From Pseudomonadota bacterium (GTDB lineage: Bacteria > Pseudomonadota > Gammaproteobacteria > GCA-001735895), in assembly GCA_022563685.1 (NCBI GenBank), contig JADFMY010000007.1:1-52565 (forward strand): DNA of 52,565 nucleotides, in the 5' to 3' direction. A model generated the notes under the pieces. It was not told the DNA's origin, made no database searches, and worked only from the letters and a program-made list of their open reading frames with translations. The translations under genes and the position numbers were made by a program. Below, one piece after another: positions 40,262 to 48,899 of this stretch. Positions within the stretch are counted from its first letter, which is position 1. Each line of letters opens with the position of its first letter.

Positions 40262-41155
40262 ATGAACAAGATAACAACGAAAAGGCAATTTTTAGGTTGG
40301 ATAGCTGCCCTTGGTGGAGCTTATGGACTGGGTCTGGCAACCCCGAGTTTGATAACATATATTGAAGGCGCTCCATTGCGCGAGGCCGTGAATTCGGTGC
40401 TGTCTGCCAATGCAGTTCCAACCGGCCTTGATATTGGTAAACCGGTTGCGAAACTGATAGAAGCCGGGGCTATAGACCCGGTGAAGGTTATGGAGGTTTA
40501 CAAAAGTCGCGGCCCTGTCCCCGAATGGGTGGCGAATGTGTTAGATGGAAAGCCGCAGGAACTAATCCTCTCGCTCGAAAACGCCGCCTTCAATCTTAAT
40601 TTTTTATGGCCTCTTGGGCTGGCAACAAGGGCCTCATTTAACGATAAAAGTCCGCTCAGAGGCAAAGACCTTCCCAATTTTGCCAGCACTGGCGGTTGGA
40701 CTCTTGGTGTGAAAAATAATGGTGCGGCATATTTCAACCAGGTAGATACCCTTGCCCTGTCACCCGAACAGGCGGTTCTTGTTTATCGCCTGGCAGCAAA
40801 CATATTTCGCCCGTGCTGTGGGAACTCGGCCTTTTTTCAAGACTGCAATCACGGTTCGGCGATGCTTGGGCTTTTGGAACTGGCGGCATCTAACGGGTAC
40901 ACATCGGAAGATATTTTAAATTTGGCCAAAGTCGCTAACGGATTATGGTACCCAGAGAAATATATTGAGACAGCGCTGTTCTTTGACAGTTTGAAAGGGA
41001 TTTCGTGGGAAAATATACCTGCCGATTTACTTTTGTCTGCAGAGTATTCCTCGATTGGTGGGTGGAATAAAAATGTTCGTGCCGTACTCGCAGATCAAAA
41101 AACATTCTTGCGCCGCCAACAAGCCGTGAGCGGTGGTAGAGGTTGCGGCATTTAG
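40262..41155 (+). CDS. Exported/membrane-anchored protein of unknown function, Cys-rich motif
   Basis: N-terminal hydrophobic segment; 'NIFRPCCGNSAFFQDCNHGSAMLGLLELAASNGY'; C-terminal 'GGRGCGI'. Confidence 0.65.
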   Translation: MNKITTKRQFLGWIAALGGAYGLGLATPSLITYIEGAPLREAVNSVLSANAVPTGLDIGKPVAKLIEAGAIDPVKVMEVYKSRGPVPEWVANVLDGKPQELILSLENAAFNLNFLWPLGLATRASFNDKSPLRGKDLPNFASTGGWTLGVKNNGAAYFNQVDTLALSPEQAVLVYRLAANIFRPCCGNSAFFQDCNHGSAMLGLLELAASNGYTSEDILNLAKVANGLWYPEKYIETALFFDSLKGISWENIPADLLLSAEYSSIGGWNKNVRAVLADQKTFLRRQQAVSGGRGCGI

Positions 41156-41388
41156 ATTCCATTCTCCTTTGCTGGCCTGACAGGATCCATTCCAGGTAAT
41201 TTGCGCGAAGACTGGATCTGCCACATAAACAATTTCGCTGCTCGCATTGGGCGCCTCGCGCCGCAAAAAATCGAGGAGCAAGTCATGCGGATGACCGACG
41301 TCGGACAGGTCAAAATTTTTACGGCTGGCCTTTGGATAGCAATTGACTATACAAAAATGATGCTTCGCTGTTGTCACGGGCGAATGCG

Positions 41389-42183
41389 TCATTTGGGTAC
41401 TCGCTGTGGAAAATCGGTAATGAGGCCCGCTACGCCAACTTCTATGAGGCTAGCGATCATCTTATCATCGTTGACTGTAAAAGGGTTAAGCTTGAGTCCC
41501 AGGTCGACCTGCCTCTTAAGCTGATCAACCGAAAGACGGGTATAGCGTGGATTAAAGGTATCGAAAAATGGGTCGGTGAAGTCCATCGGATCTTCAGGAA
41601 AGAGTCCCAGGATAGCCTGGACTTCAAAATCTGGCCTGCGCTGTTTTAGTGTTTTCAACCATGAAAACCGGGCAGATGAAAACAGCAGGTGATCCGGTCC
41701 AATGCTAACCTCGTCGGCCAGGTTGAGAACGGCATCGACCAGGTCGAAATCATTTTTAGGTAAGGGTTGTGCCTTTAACTCAAGGTTGAGAAACCAGTCC
41801 AGCACAAGCGTGAGTTCAAAGGCCTCCCGCAGCGTTGGCACTTTCTCACCGGCATATCGTGCCAGCTCCTGGCGACCGACAGCACCTGCAGCGACCTGCC
41901 CAAACGGGTCATCGTGCTCGAACCATGAGCCAGCGTCGAGTGATCGGATTTCAGCCAGACTGTAAGTGGAAAACGCTGCGGGGACGCGTTCGGGAAAGAT
42001 ATCGGAGACGTTTGTCGTTCGTATCATTGCATCGTCATGCATCAGCACCAGTTGGTCATCAGCTGTGACCGCAACATCCGTCTCCCACAAATCAGCACCG
42101 AGCCTGTGTGCTTTTCGGGCTGCAGCCAGAGTATTTTCAGGAGCGAGGCTTCTTGCCCCCCTGTGAGCAATGACAGTCACCAT
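41389..42183 (-). CDS. Glycerophosphodiester phosphodiesterase family protein
   Basis: 'VIAHRGARSLAPENTLAAARKAHRLGADLWETDVAVTADDQLVLMHDD'. Confidence 0.9.
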   Translation of the reverse strand: MVTVIAHRGARSLAPENTLAAARKAHRLGADLWETDVAVTADDQLVLMHDDAMIRTTNVSDIFPERVPAAFSTYSLAEIRSLDAGSWFEHDDPFGQVAAGAVGRQELARYAGEKVPTLREAFELTLVLDWFLNLELKAQPLPKNDFDLVDAVLNLADEVSIGPDHLLFSSARFSWLKTLKQRRPDFEVQAILGLFPEDPMDFTDPFFDTFNPRYTRLSVDQLKRQVDLGLKLNPFTVNDDKMIASLIEVGVAGLITDFPQRVPK

Positions 42184-42408
42184 GTTGAAAAATTAATCTT
42201 TCCATCCACGTTATAGTACCCGGGAGAGTACTTTAATCAGACAGAACAGTTTCGACAAATATTTTTTCGTGTAGAGTCTTGTGTGCCGGACGAAATTCAA
42301 AGGGGCAGGATAAATCAACCCAACTCAAAAAATCTGACACAATTAAACCAGAATTACACATTTTCTAGATTTCGGTTTTACGAAAGAGGCGTAACTTTTT
42401 GATTAAAA

Positions 42409-42454
42409 TGGTGCCCAGGGGCGGAATCGAACCACCGACACGAGGATTTTCAGT
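42409..42454 (-). repeat. tRNA-Phe(GAA) 3'-half copy B
   Basis: tggtgcccaggggcggaatcgaaccaccgacacgaggattttcagt. Confidence 0.93.
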
Positions 42455-42582
42455 TTTTAAGTTATCTCTTCTAATTTATTCTATTTTCTTCTTAGGCGTT
42501 ATTTTTATTGGTTATTTAATTTCTCAATACGAATATCCAATTCTTATGATTTCTGGCCAATTCTTAATTTTTATTTGCATGA

Positions 42583-42602
42583 TTACACCAGAATTACACC
42601 AG
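42583..42602. repeat. Tandem 11-bp-period repeat near copy B (possible arm-type site)
   Basis: TTACACCAGAA TTACACCAG; related 'ccagaattacac' also on the other side of copy B (~42350). Confidence 0.5.
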
Positions 42603-42656
42603 GGCGCATTATTAACGACTATGGACCTTCATTAAATTCTCTTCTGCTTCTACGAC

Positions 42657-43880
42657 TCAAACCTCGCTTAAAATTGCTGTGGCATAGGCAGCAATATCGG
42701 CTGCACTCATACCTAACTGACGCGCTGTATTTTGCCAGCCGTGCAAAGCGGTGGTCACTTCGCCAATAATCATTTCGGCCTGCTCATCTTTCAAGGCAAA
42801 ATAATTAGCTGCTCGGCGCGCTTGGTCAAGATCGGCATCAGGCCCTTCCTCTGAAATCCACGTCGTCAGCTCACGTGCCTTTTCCTCAATCGGCACTGGG
42901 TTTAAGTCATACACCGGTGACAATCGCCATTTGTCGTTCCGATCGTAGAGAAATCCATGGTTACGCAGGTGATCGTCAAGATTGCCAATCATCACATTAA
43001 AAACAATTCGTCTCCATAACTCCTGGAGATCCTCGGTCGGCGCACTGGAGTACATACGTATGATCTCGGCTATGTCTGTATATGTTGCCTCGTCGCCGTC
43101 GTTGAGACCCAAAAAGCTCATTGCTGATAAAAATGGAATACGCCGGTTTTCTTGCCTATCAAAGCGCTTGATTAATGCGACTGGCCGACCGGCGACATCT
43201 TGCAATCGAATATCGGGGACATTCAACCTTGCCTTACAGGCTAGTGTCATCGCCAACACTTCGCCGTGCGGGATGCTTCTATCATCGTCGAGTTTGGGAA
43301 ATTTGGCGATTCTTAGCGATCCGTCCTTATCCAAAACGACAGATTTCGGGCGTGCACCACCAAGAGTTGAGCCTCCGTTTAAAAGCAGTTTCAAATCTTC
43401 CGCTGTTTCAGTATTTGTCTGAACCGCATCAGCTGCATTAATGAGTGCAGGTAGTTGGATTAGCTGAGGCACACGATAATGGCCTGTATCGTGATCGAAA
43501 TTGTCTTCACCCTCTCGCCGGTAACGGAGCGCACCAATTCGCGTGAAATCCGTAATTGCAAGCATATAGTCAATTTCTGATAAGGTACGTTCTTCCCCTG
43601 CCTTACGGAAGGCACGCTTGATGAGCTGCTGCCCCCAGCGATCGGGGGCAGTATCTCGTAGTGCACCGGATAGCGCTGACTTTTCCGATGATGTATAAAA
43701 AGGCCCAGCCTGCAAGGGCAGATTTTCCGGATCGATTGCAAACGCATCTTCTCGATTGAGCCAACCAGGATCGTATTCAAATACTGAACTTTGGCCCCGA
43801 CGTTTGGCTACATAGCGACAGAGACCAACCAGAAGAGTTTTGCCACCATGATCAATATGGATTTCGATGGTGTCAGTCAT
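42657..43880 (-). CDS. hipA: HipA-family toxin kinase, module 1 (GGARPK type)
   Basis: 'LLNGGSTLGGARPKSVV', 'ALIKRFDR', 'MIGNLDDHLRNHGFLYD', 'WRLSPVYDLNP'. Confidence 0.9.
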   Translation of the reverse strand: MTDTIEIHIDHGGKTLLVGLCRYVAKRRGQSSVFEYDPGWLNREDAFAIDPENLPLQAGPFYTSSEKSALSGALRDTAPDRWGQQLIKRAFRKAGEERTLSEIDYMLAITDFTRIGALRYRREGEDNFDHDTGHYRVPQLIQLPALINAADAVQTNTETAEDLKLLLNGGSTLGGARPKSVVLDKDGSLRIAKFPKLDDDRSIPHGEVLAMTLACKARLNVPDIRLQDVAGRPVALIKRFDRQENRRIPFLSAMSFLGLNDGDEATYTDIAEIIRMYSSAPTEDLQELWRRIVFNVMIGNLDDHLRNHGFLYDRNDKWRLSPVYDLNPVPIEEKARELTTWISEEGPDADLDQARRAANYFALKDEQAEMIIGEVTTALHGWQNTARQLGMSAADIAAYATAILSEV

Positions 43881-44212
43881 GATCGCTTCCCTTTCCGCCG
43901 AGGCGGAACGATATTTTTAGGCAATCGACCTTCTTCAATGTCGAGACCTAGAATATCATCGCGGCGATCAGCAACCTGGCCAAGACCTTCAACGAGACCG
44001 AGGATAGCTAGTACCGTGGCATAAACACCCATGGATACCGTCGGCTCCCCCCTTTCAACCTTATAGAGCGTACCGCGACTGATAAACGCGCGCTCCGCCA
44101 TTGAAATCGTCGAGATACGGCGTTTTTTACGTGCAATTGTGATGTCCTCACCGAGTTTGATGAGGGCTTGCCTGGCTGCCCGGGGAAGCGTATTGATCGA
44201 GTATGATTTCAT
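43877..44212 (-). CDS. XRE-family antitoxin, module 1
   Basis: 'ITIARKKRRISTISMAERAFISRGTLYKVERGEPTVSMGVYATVLAILGL'; 4-nt overlap with hipA. Confidence 0.88.
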   Translation of the reverse strand: MKSYSINTLPRAARQALIKLGEDITIARKKRRISTISMAERAFISRGTLYKVERGEPTVSMGVYATVLAILGLVEGLGQVADRRDDILGLDIEEGRLPKNIVPPRRKGKRS

Positions 44213-44215
44213 AAA

Positions 44216-44266
44216 ATGTCTTATATAATACTCAAACTATTCATAATAGTTCATTATATAAGACAT
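44216..44266. promoter_or_regulatory. Nested palindromes upstream of HipBA module 1
   Basis: ATGTCTTATATAAT...ATTATATAAGACAT (perfect 14-nt arms) enclosing AACTATT-CAT-AATAGTT at 44235-44251. Confidence 0.75.
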
Positions 44267-44501
44267 ATTACACAAAATCTATAATTCTAAACGTCCTTAC
44301 CTACACAATCAGATCCCATGTAATGCGTGATCCAGGCTATAAACCATTGCAACTGATTCATGTCTAAATTCTGTCGAGAAAGATCGACGCTGTCTTTTCA
44401 TTGAACACCTCGTTTACGGCAGTAATACTACCCCCTATGTGGGTGTCCGGTTTTATTAGACCACTACAGCTTACAGGTTAATAGCTGTTGAGTTTAACCA
44501 A

Positions 44502-45779
44502 TCAGTTCGCGGCAGGCGCTGTTCCGATCGGTAACCGAAATCCTTCATAAGCAAATGCCGGCCTGATCGTCTCGCAGTCCTTTTCGCTGACCCCTTCACG
44601 GCAGGCTATTTCATACCAGAGACCACTAACCGTCTGCTCCATCTCATCGATGCTATCGATCGCTTCCTTCGGCTTGAGCAGAAAGCGCGTAGACTGCGAG
44701 AGTAGATTTTTGGCATGAGCATAGCGGCCCATGTCGCCGCACTCAAGCGCAAGGTCGCGACGCTCGAGACTAATCGGCATGTTTGGCACTAGGTCGTAGG
44801 CCGGAGAGAGCTTCCATTCATTGTCCATCGCAATCATTGCGTGATTGCGCGGATGATCGTCGGTATTACTAATCAGGGCATTGAAGCACATGCGTCTGAA
44901 CAGTTCGGGCGCATCTGATTTTGGCTGTGCCGATATCCGGCGCAGTTCCTCAGCAAGCAGAACATAGGACCATTTACTACGGTCCTGATGAGTATCTTCT
45001 GTGCGCAAGAGTGTGAGTGCACTCAGCATCCTCGCGCGGCGATATCCAGTCTTCGTGTACTCGCGGTCAAAGCGTTTGACCAGCAGCGCATCACGATCAC
45101 CGATGGTCGTGAGTTTGCTCTCAGCCGTCTGGATTCCGCAGGCACGAGCGAGTTCCAGCATGGTACGCTCGACTCTGGCATAGTTCCACTTGTCATCGGG
45201 GTGGTTGAACTTCGCGATCCAGAGTGCATTATCATCCTCGACTACAGCCTTCGGGCGGGCCCCGCCCATCGACGTTCCACCGACCATGAGCTCCTGTGCC
45301 TGTTGCGCGTCCGGATCCTGCGGCAGTTCCTTCTCCTTTATGATTGCATCAGCGAATGCCTGGAGTTTTTCGAGCTCCATCGCGCGGTTAAATTTTCTTT
45401 TTGGTGCGGGCGGCTCCTGATTAAGGCCAAAACTAAGTGCACCCGCGCGGTCGTCCGGTGAGTAGAGCAGGTAATCAAGCTCGTCAGGACCTGGTGAGCC
45501 GAAGTAACGCTCGATAATCCGTCGACCCCAATGGTCGGGGCTCGCATCACGAAGCGCGCCGAAGATTCCCTTAAGCAATCTTGTCTCATACGTTCTGTTC
45601 GTGAGCTTGAGTTCGATCGGATCGATCGGTACTGCGTTCTCCCGGGAAAGGTAACTCTTACCGTAGACGAAGCGACCCGTCGCGATACCGTGTCGGTCGA
45701 TATTGCGCTGGAAGCGCCCTGCCGTGACGAATTCCGTTTCGCCGGGCAGGACGATATAAACGAAGCACTCAGAAGTCAC
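44502..45779 (-). CDS. hipA: HipA-family toxin kinase, module 2 (GGARPK type)
   Basis: 'MVGGTSMGGARPKAVVED', 'LLVKRFDREYTKTGYRR', 'ISNTDDHPRNHAMI', 'WKLSPAYDLVPN'. Confidence 0.9.
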   Translation of the reverse strand: MTSECFVYIVLPGETEFVTAGRFQRNIDRHGIATGRFVYGKSYLSRENAVPIDPIELKLTNRTYETRLLKGIFGALRDASPDHWGRRIIERYFGSPGPDELDYLLYSPDDRAGALSFGLNQEPPAPKRKFNRAMELEKLQAFADAIIKEKELPQDPDAQQAQELMVGGTSMGGARPKAVVEDDNALWIAKFNHPDDKWNYARVERTMLELARACGIQTAESKLTTIGDRDALLVKRFDREYTKTGYRRARMLSALTLLRTEDTHQDRSKWSYVLLAEELRRISAQPKSDAPELFRRMCFNALISNTDDHPRNHAMIAMDNEWKLSPAYDLVPNMPISLERRDLALECGDMGRYAHAKNLLSQSTRFLLKPKEAIDSIDEMEQTVSGLWYEIACREGVSEKDCETIRPAFAYEGFRLPIGTAPAAN

Positions 45780-46110
45780 TGTCCAGTTCCCCGGGCTTTT
45801 CGGTACGGGCCCGTTCGCGCCACTTGACCATGGCCAGCCCTTCCTCGTCCGTAGCCGGATCGGCCAGCTCCTCCATCGGTCTCAGGAGGTCATAGGCCCA
45901 GAGAAGGGCGGTATAGACGACGAAAGAGGTGGTGATCTTCCCCTGCTCAGCGTCAGAGACAGCACGGGGACCGGTTCCAATTTTCTGGGCCACGTCCTTG
46001 ATTATCAGGTTGCGACGAAGCCGTGCCGTACGCAGGTTTGCACCCAGACGTTTGATAGCCTTTTCAACCGCGTAGGGCGGGGCCTGCGTTAATGTATTCC
46101 TGGCAGTCAT
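45769..46110 (-). CDS. XRE-family antitoxin, module 2
   Basis: 'LRTARLRRNLIIKDVAQKIGTGPRAVSDAEQGKITTSFVVYTALLWAYDLL'; overlaps hipA. Confidence 0.85.
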   Translation of the reverse strand: MTARNTLTQAPPYAVEKAIKRLGANLRTARLRRNLIIKDVAQKIGTGPRAVSDAEQGKITTSFVVYTALLWAYDLLRPMEELADPATDEEGLAMVKWRERARTEKPGELDSDF

Positions 46111-46233
46111 CTGCTCTTAAGGGCCTCTTAACTTGATTAAACTAACCTTAAGAGCATACCAGAGTTTCAAGAAAAAGATAGAGAAGTATGCTCTTAAGAG
46201 CATATAAAGTGAGTTAAGGCGCTCTCAAGGGCC
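46111..46233. promoter_or_regulatory. Repeated CTCTTAAGAG-type operator sites upstream of HipBA module 2
   Basis: Perfect 18-bp palindrome TATGCTCTTAAGAGCATA at 46187-46204; variants gctcttaagggc (46113), ccttaagagcata (46146), gctctcaagggc (46221). Confidence 0.7.
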
Positions 46234-46681
46234 AGAAATAAGTGATGCTACTGTAGACACCCCATAAATGGATCTATACGTGTTTTCCAGTAACGAAGTT
46301 TCTTATTTGTCTTCTCGCCTTATTTCAATACGACGCCCTGAACGAATACCAATGCCAGCTTTAATGGCTGATAGTTCCTGGTTACAACCTGTTTGTCGAT
46401 GTCTCATATAACAATCTTCCTGTTTTTGAGCGATGTGTTTACCTGACAAGCACTTTTCCTCCATGCGGATAAAAAATCACTCATCCTTACATACACCCAA
46501 CCGGCCAAGATAATTGTCGTCTAATAACTTTGCACCACGATGCATAACAATGCACAACTAATCCCCGCAAAACTCCATCTTGAACTGACTGCATACATAA
46601 TTGTATTTAGGCAACCTGGCGTCTTAGCTTACTAGAGACGATATAACGCATCTTCCTCCGGAAAATCCATAACTAAGATAT

Positions 46682-46780
46682 TATACGATTCATCGTATCC
46701 CCACATTTTATGCGCTTAATCGTATATATTGACATTATACGGTTGGACGTATATTATCGGTTTATACGATTCTGCGTATA
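46682..46780. promoter_or_regulatory. Array of four 18-bp palindromic operators upstream of HipBA module 3
   Basis: TATACGN6CGTATA-type sites at 46682-46699, 46709-46726, 46736-46753, 46763-46780; constant 27-bp spacing. Confidence 0.9.
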
Positions 46781-46795
46781 TATCAGGAAAAGAAC

Positions 46796-47035
46796 ATGAT
46801 CATTCGTAATAGCAAAGAACTTGGTGCTGTCATCAGAAAAGCACGGTTGAGTAAAAAACTACGCCAGATTGAACTGGCTCGCAAGGCATCCATGCGACAA
46901 GCCTTGATCTCAGACCTGGAAAACGGCACAGGCAGCGCAACACTCGATACGATGTTAAAAATACTGGCGGCATTGGACCTGGATATAAGCATCGTGTCGC
47001 GTAAAAAAGCAGAATTCGATCCCACGGAGTATTAG
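46796..47035 (+). CDS. hipB: HipB-family XRE antitoxin, module 3
   Basis: 'IRKARLSKKLRQIELARKASMRQALISDLENGTGSATLDTMLKILAALDLDISIVSRKK'. Confidence 0.93.
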   Translation: MIIRNSKELGAVIRKARLSKKLRQIELARKASMRQALISDLENGTGSATLDTMLKILAALDLDISIVSRKKAEFDPTEY

Positions 47036-47038
47036 GAC

Positions 47039-48331
47039 ATGGGACGTAAGCGAAAGGAGCGTATTCTGGACATTTATGTCGGAACCAGCAAGGTTGGACA
47101 ATATCGGCGTGCGCCAAATGGTGCAACATCCTTCCGTTATGGTGATGAATGGCTTAATTCTACAAAAGCCTTTCCGATCTCACTATCGATGCCACTGACT
47201 GACCGAAATTGGACCGGCGATGATGCTAACAACTATTTTGACGGATTGCTTCCAGATGACCCCGCAATCAGAGACAAAATCGCAGCAAGAGAACAAGCTG
47301 ACAGTGCGGGAATTTTTGATTTATTAGCTGTAATTGGCCGCGACTGTGTTGGCGCATTAAGGTTTTTCCCGGAAGGGGATGTCCCGGGCGGTCCAGAACA
47401 AATGTCCTATCGCCCGGTTAATGATGAAGAAATTGCTGATCGCATTGCATCACTCGCAACAAACCCCCTTGGAATGAAGGCTGACACGGATGATTTTCGA
47501 ATATCTATTGCCGGCATGCAGGAAAAAACAGCTTTTCTTCGTATTCAAAATAGTTGGCAAGTACCTCTTGGCCCAACACCAACGTCCCATATTTTTAAAC
47601 CTGCGATGAAAGAAGGTCCTGATGGTGCCGATTTTTCAGATACACCCTGGAATGAATGGTTTTGTCTAAATTTATGTGAAGAGTTTGGTCTTAGTTCAGC
47701 AATTGCAGAAGTAAAACATTTTGATAATAAACCAGTCATTATAGTGGAGCGTTTTGACAGGCTTTGGCGTAATGAAGTGCTCTACCGACTGCCTCAGGAG
47801 GATATTTGTCAAGCTCTCGGCGTACCACCATCGAAAAAATATGAGGCTGATAAAGGCCCTGGTATCCTACAGATTCTTGATTTTTTAAATGGAAGCGCTT
47901 CACCACGCGAAGACCGCCTGACGTTTTTAAAAACACAGATTGTCTTTTGGTTATTAGCAGCCGTTGACGGCCATGCAAAAAACTTTTCAATTTTCATCAC
48001 ACCAGGTGGTTTTAATCTTACACCGCTTTACGATGTGGTGTCAGCTTCACCGTATCCTGAGTTTTCAAAGCATAAAATAAAACTAGCCATGGCACTTGGC
48101 GATAGTCGCCACTACAAGATCAAAGAAATCATGCCCCGCCATTTTTATCAAACCGCGAAAAAATCCGGGATTAAAATGGAAGATGTCGAGGAGATATTTC
48201 AAGACTTGCGAACGAGGCTTGATCACGCACTGGAAACCGTAATCAAGCTTGCAGAAAAACAGTCCATGCCTCCAGCCACTTACGACCCCATCATCGATGA
48301 CGTGAGAAAAAAAATGAACCGAATAGGTTAA
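47039..48331 (+). CDS. hipA: HipA toxin kinase, module 3 (canonical type)
   Basis: 'FRISIAGMQEKTAFLRI', 'VIIVERFDR', 'AAVDGHAKNFSIFI', 'LTPLYDVVSASPY'. Confidence 0.95.
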   Translation: MGRKRKERILDIYVGTSKVGQYRRAPNGATSFRYGDEWLNSTKAFPISLSMPLTDRNWTGDDANNYFDGLLPDDPAIRDKIAAREQADSAGIFDLLAVIGRDCVGALRFFPEGDVPGGPEQMSYRPVNDEEIADRIASLATNPLGMKADTDDFRISIAGMQEKTAFLRIQNSWQVPLGPTPTSHIFKPAMKEGPDGADFSDTPWNEWFCLNLCEEFGLSSAIAEVKHFDNKPVIIVERFDRLWRNEVLYRLPQEDICQALGVPPSKKYEADKGPGILQILDFLNGSASPREDRLTFLKTQIVFWLLAAVDGHAKNFSIFITPGGFNLTPLYDVVSASPYPEFSKHKIKLAMALGDSRHYKIKEIMPRHFYQTAKKSGIKMEDVEEIFQDLRTRLDHALETVIKLAEKQSMPPATYDPIIDDVRKKMNRIG

Positions 48332-48346
48332 TTTTCAAGGAAATAA

Positions 48347-48393
48347 TGGTGCCCAGGGGCGGAATCGAACCACCGACACGAGGATTTTCAGTC
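48347..48393 (-). repeat. tRNA-Phe(GAA) 3'-half copy C
   Basis: Identical 47 nt to copy D: minus strand gactgaaaatcctcgtgtcggtggttcgattccgcccctgggcacca. Confidence 0.95.
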
Positions 48394-48434
48394 GCCGACC
48401 CAATTTGAAATACCAATATGCCAATATCTATGGA

Positions 48435-48454
48435 CCAATGGACTATTAGTCCAC
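48435..48454 (-). repeat. tRNA anticodon-arm-like 20-mer related to 48534-48553
   Basis: ccaatggactattagtccac versus ccaatggattataagcccac (17/20). Confidence 0.5.
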
Positions 48455-48503
48455 GGTCCCGCGGCCGAAACACGCCGCAAGCGATTGATTTCAAGGGAGA
48501 TAA

Positions 48504-48558
48504 TGGTGGGCCTGGGAGGACTTGAACCTCCGGCCAATGGATTATAAGCCCACGTACC
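48504..48558 (-). repeat. tRNA-Ile(UAU)-like 3' half
   Basis: Minus strand: ggtacgtgggcttataatccattggccggaggttcaagtcctcccaggcccacca; intact T arm, 3' acceptor strand and CCA; no 5' half. Confidence 0.7.
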
Positions 48559-48677
48559 TCATATCGGACATGGTGAGAAATTATGGATACGTTCAACAAG
48601 AAAATCTATTACAACCCGTTGTGTTCGCTGGATTTACATAGGAATGATAAAATTGTGGCCAATCCATCCCAACGGAC

Positions 48678-48706
48678 TTGACTGATAGCCCCCTCGTCTA
48701 TTTAAT
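48678..48706 (+). promoter_or_regulatory. Sigma70-like promoter of the tRNA-Phe 5' half
   Basis: TTGACT-N17-TTTAAT, -10 ending 20 nt before the tRNA 5' end. Confidence 0.65.
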
Positions 48707-48725
48707 ACGCGCTTCCAACCCATAC

Positions 48726-48764
<39 letters not shown>

Positions 48765-48899
48765 ACAGGGAACAGCCTCGGCAAGTCGAAGAATCGTAAC
48801 AAATTCCCCGCCCCTTTTTTTGCTTGCCCGAACTATCACCGAAATCGACTTACGTGAATGAAGTGTTGCATCGATCAATTGAATTCAAGATGGCTAATG

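Noticed and set aside
42399-42635. Plus-strand ORF starting MIKMVPRGGIEPPTRGFSVF
   Set aside because: The N-terminus is the translated tRNA-Phe fragment; a common spurious annotation over tRNA 3' ends.
46796-47129. Minus-strand ORFs over hipB/hipA module 3
   Set aside because: Antisense to confidently assigned hipB and hipA.
48435-48454. Considered as an ordinary transcription terminator hairpin
   Set aside because: Short hairpin without a U-tract; its 17/20 match to the tRNA-Ile-like anticodon arm nearby explains it better.
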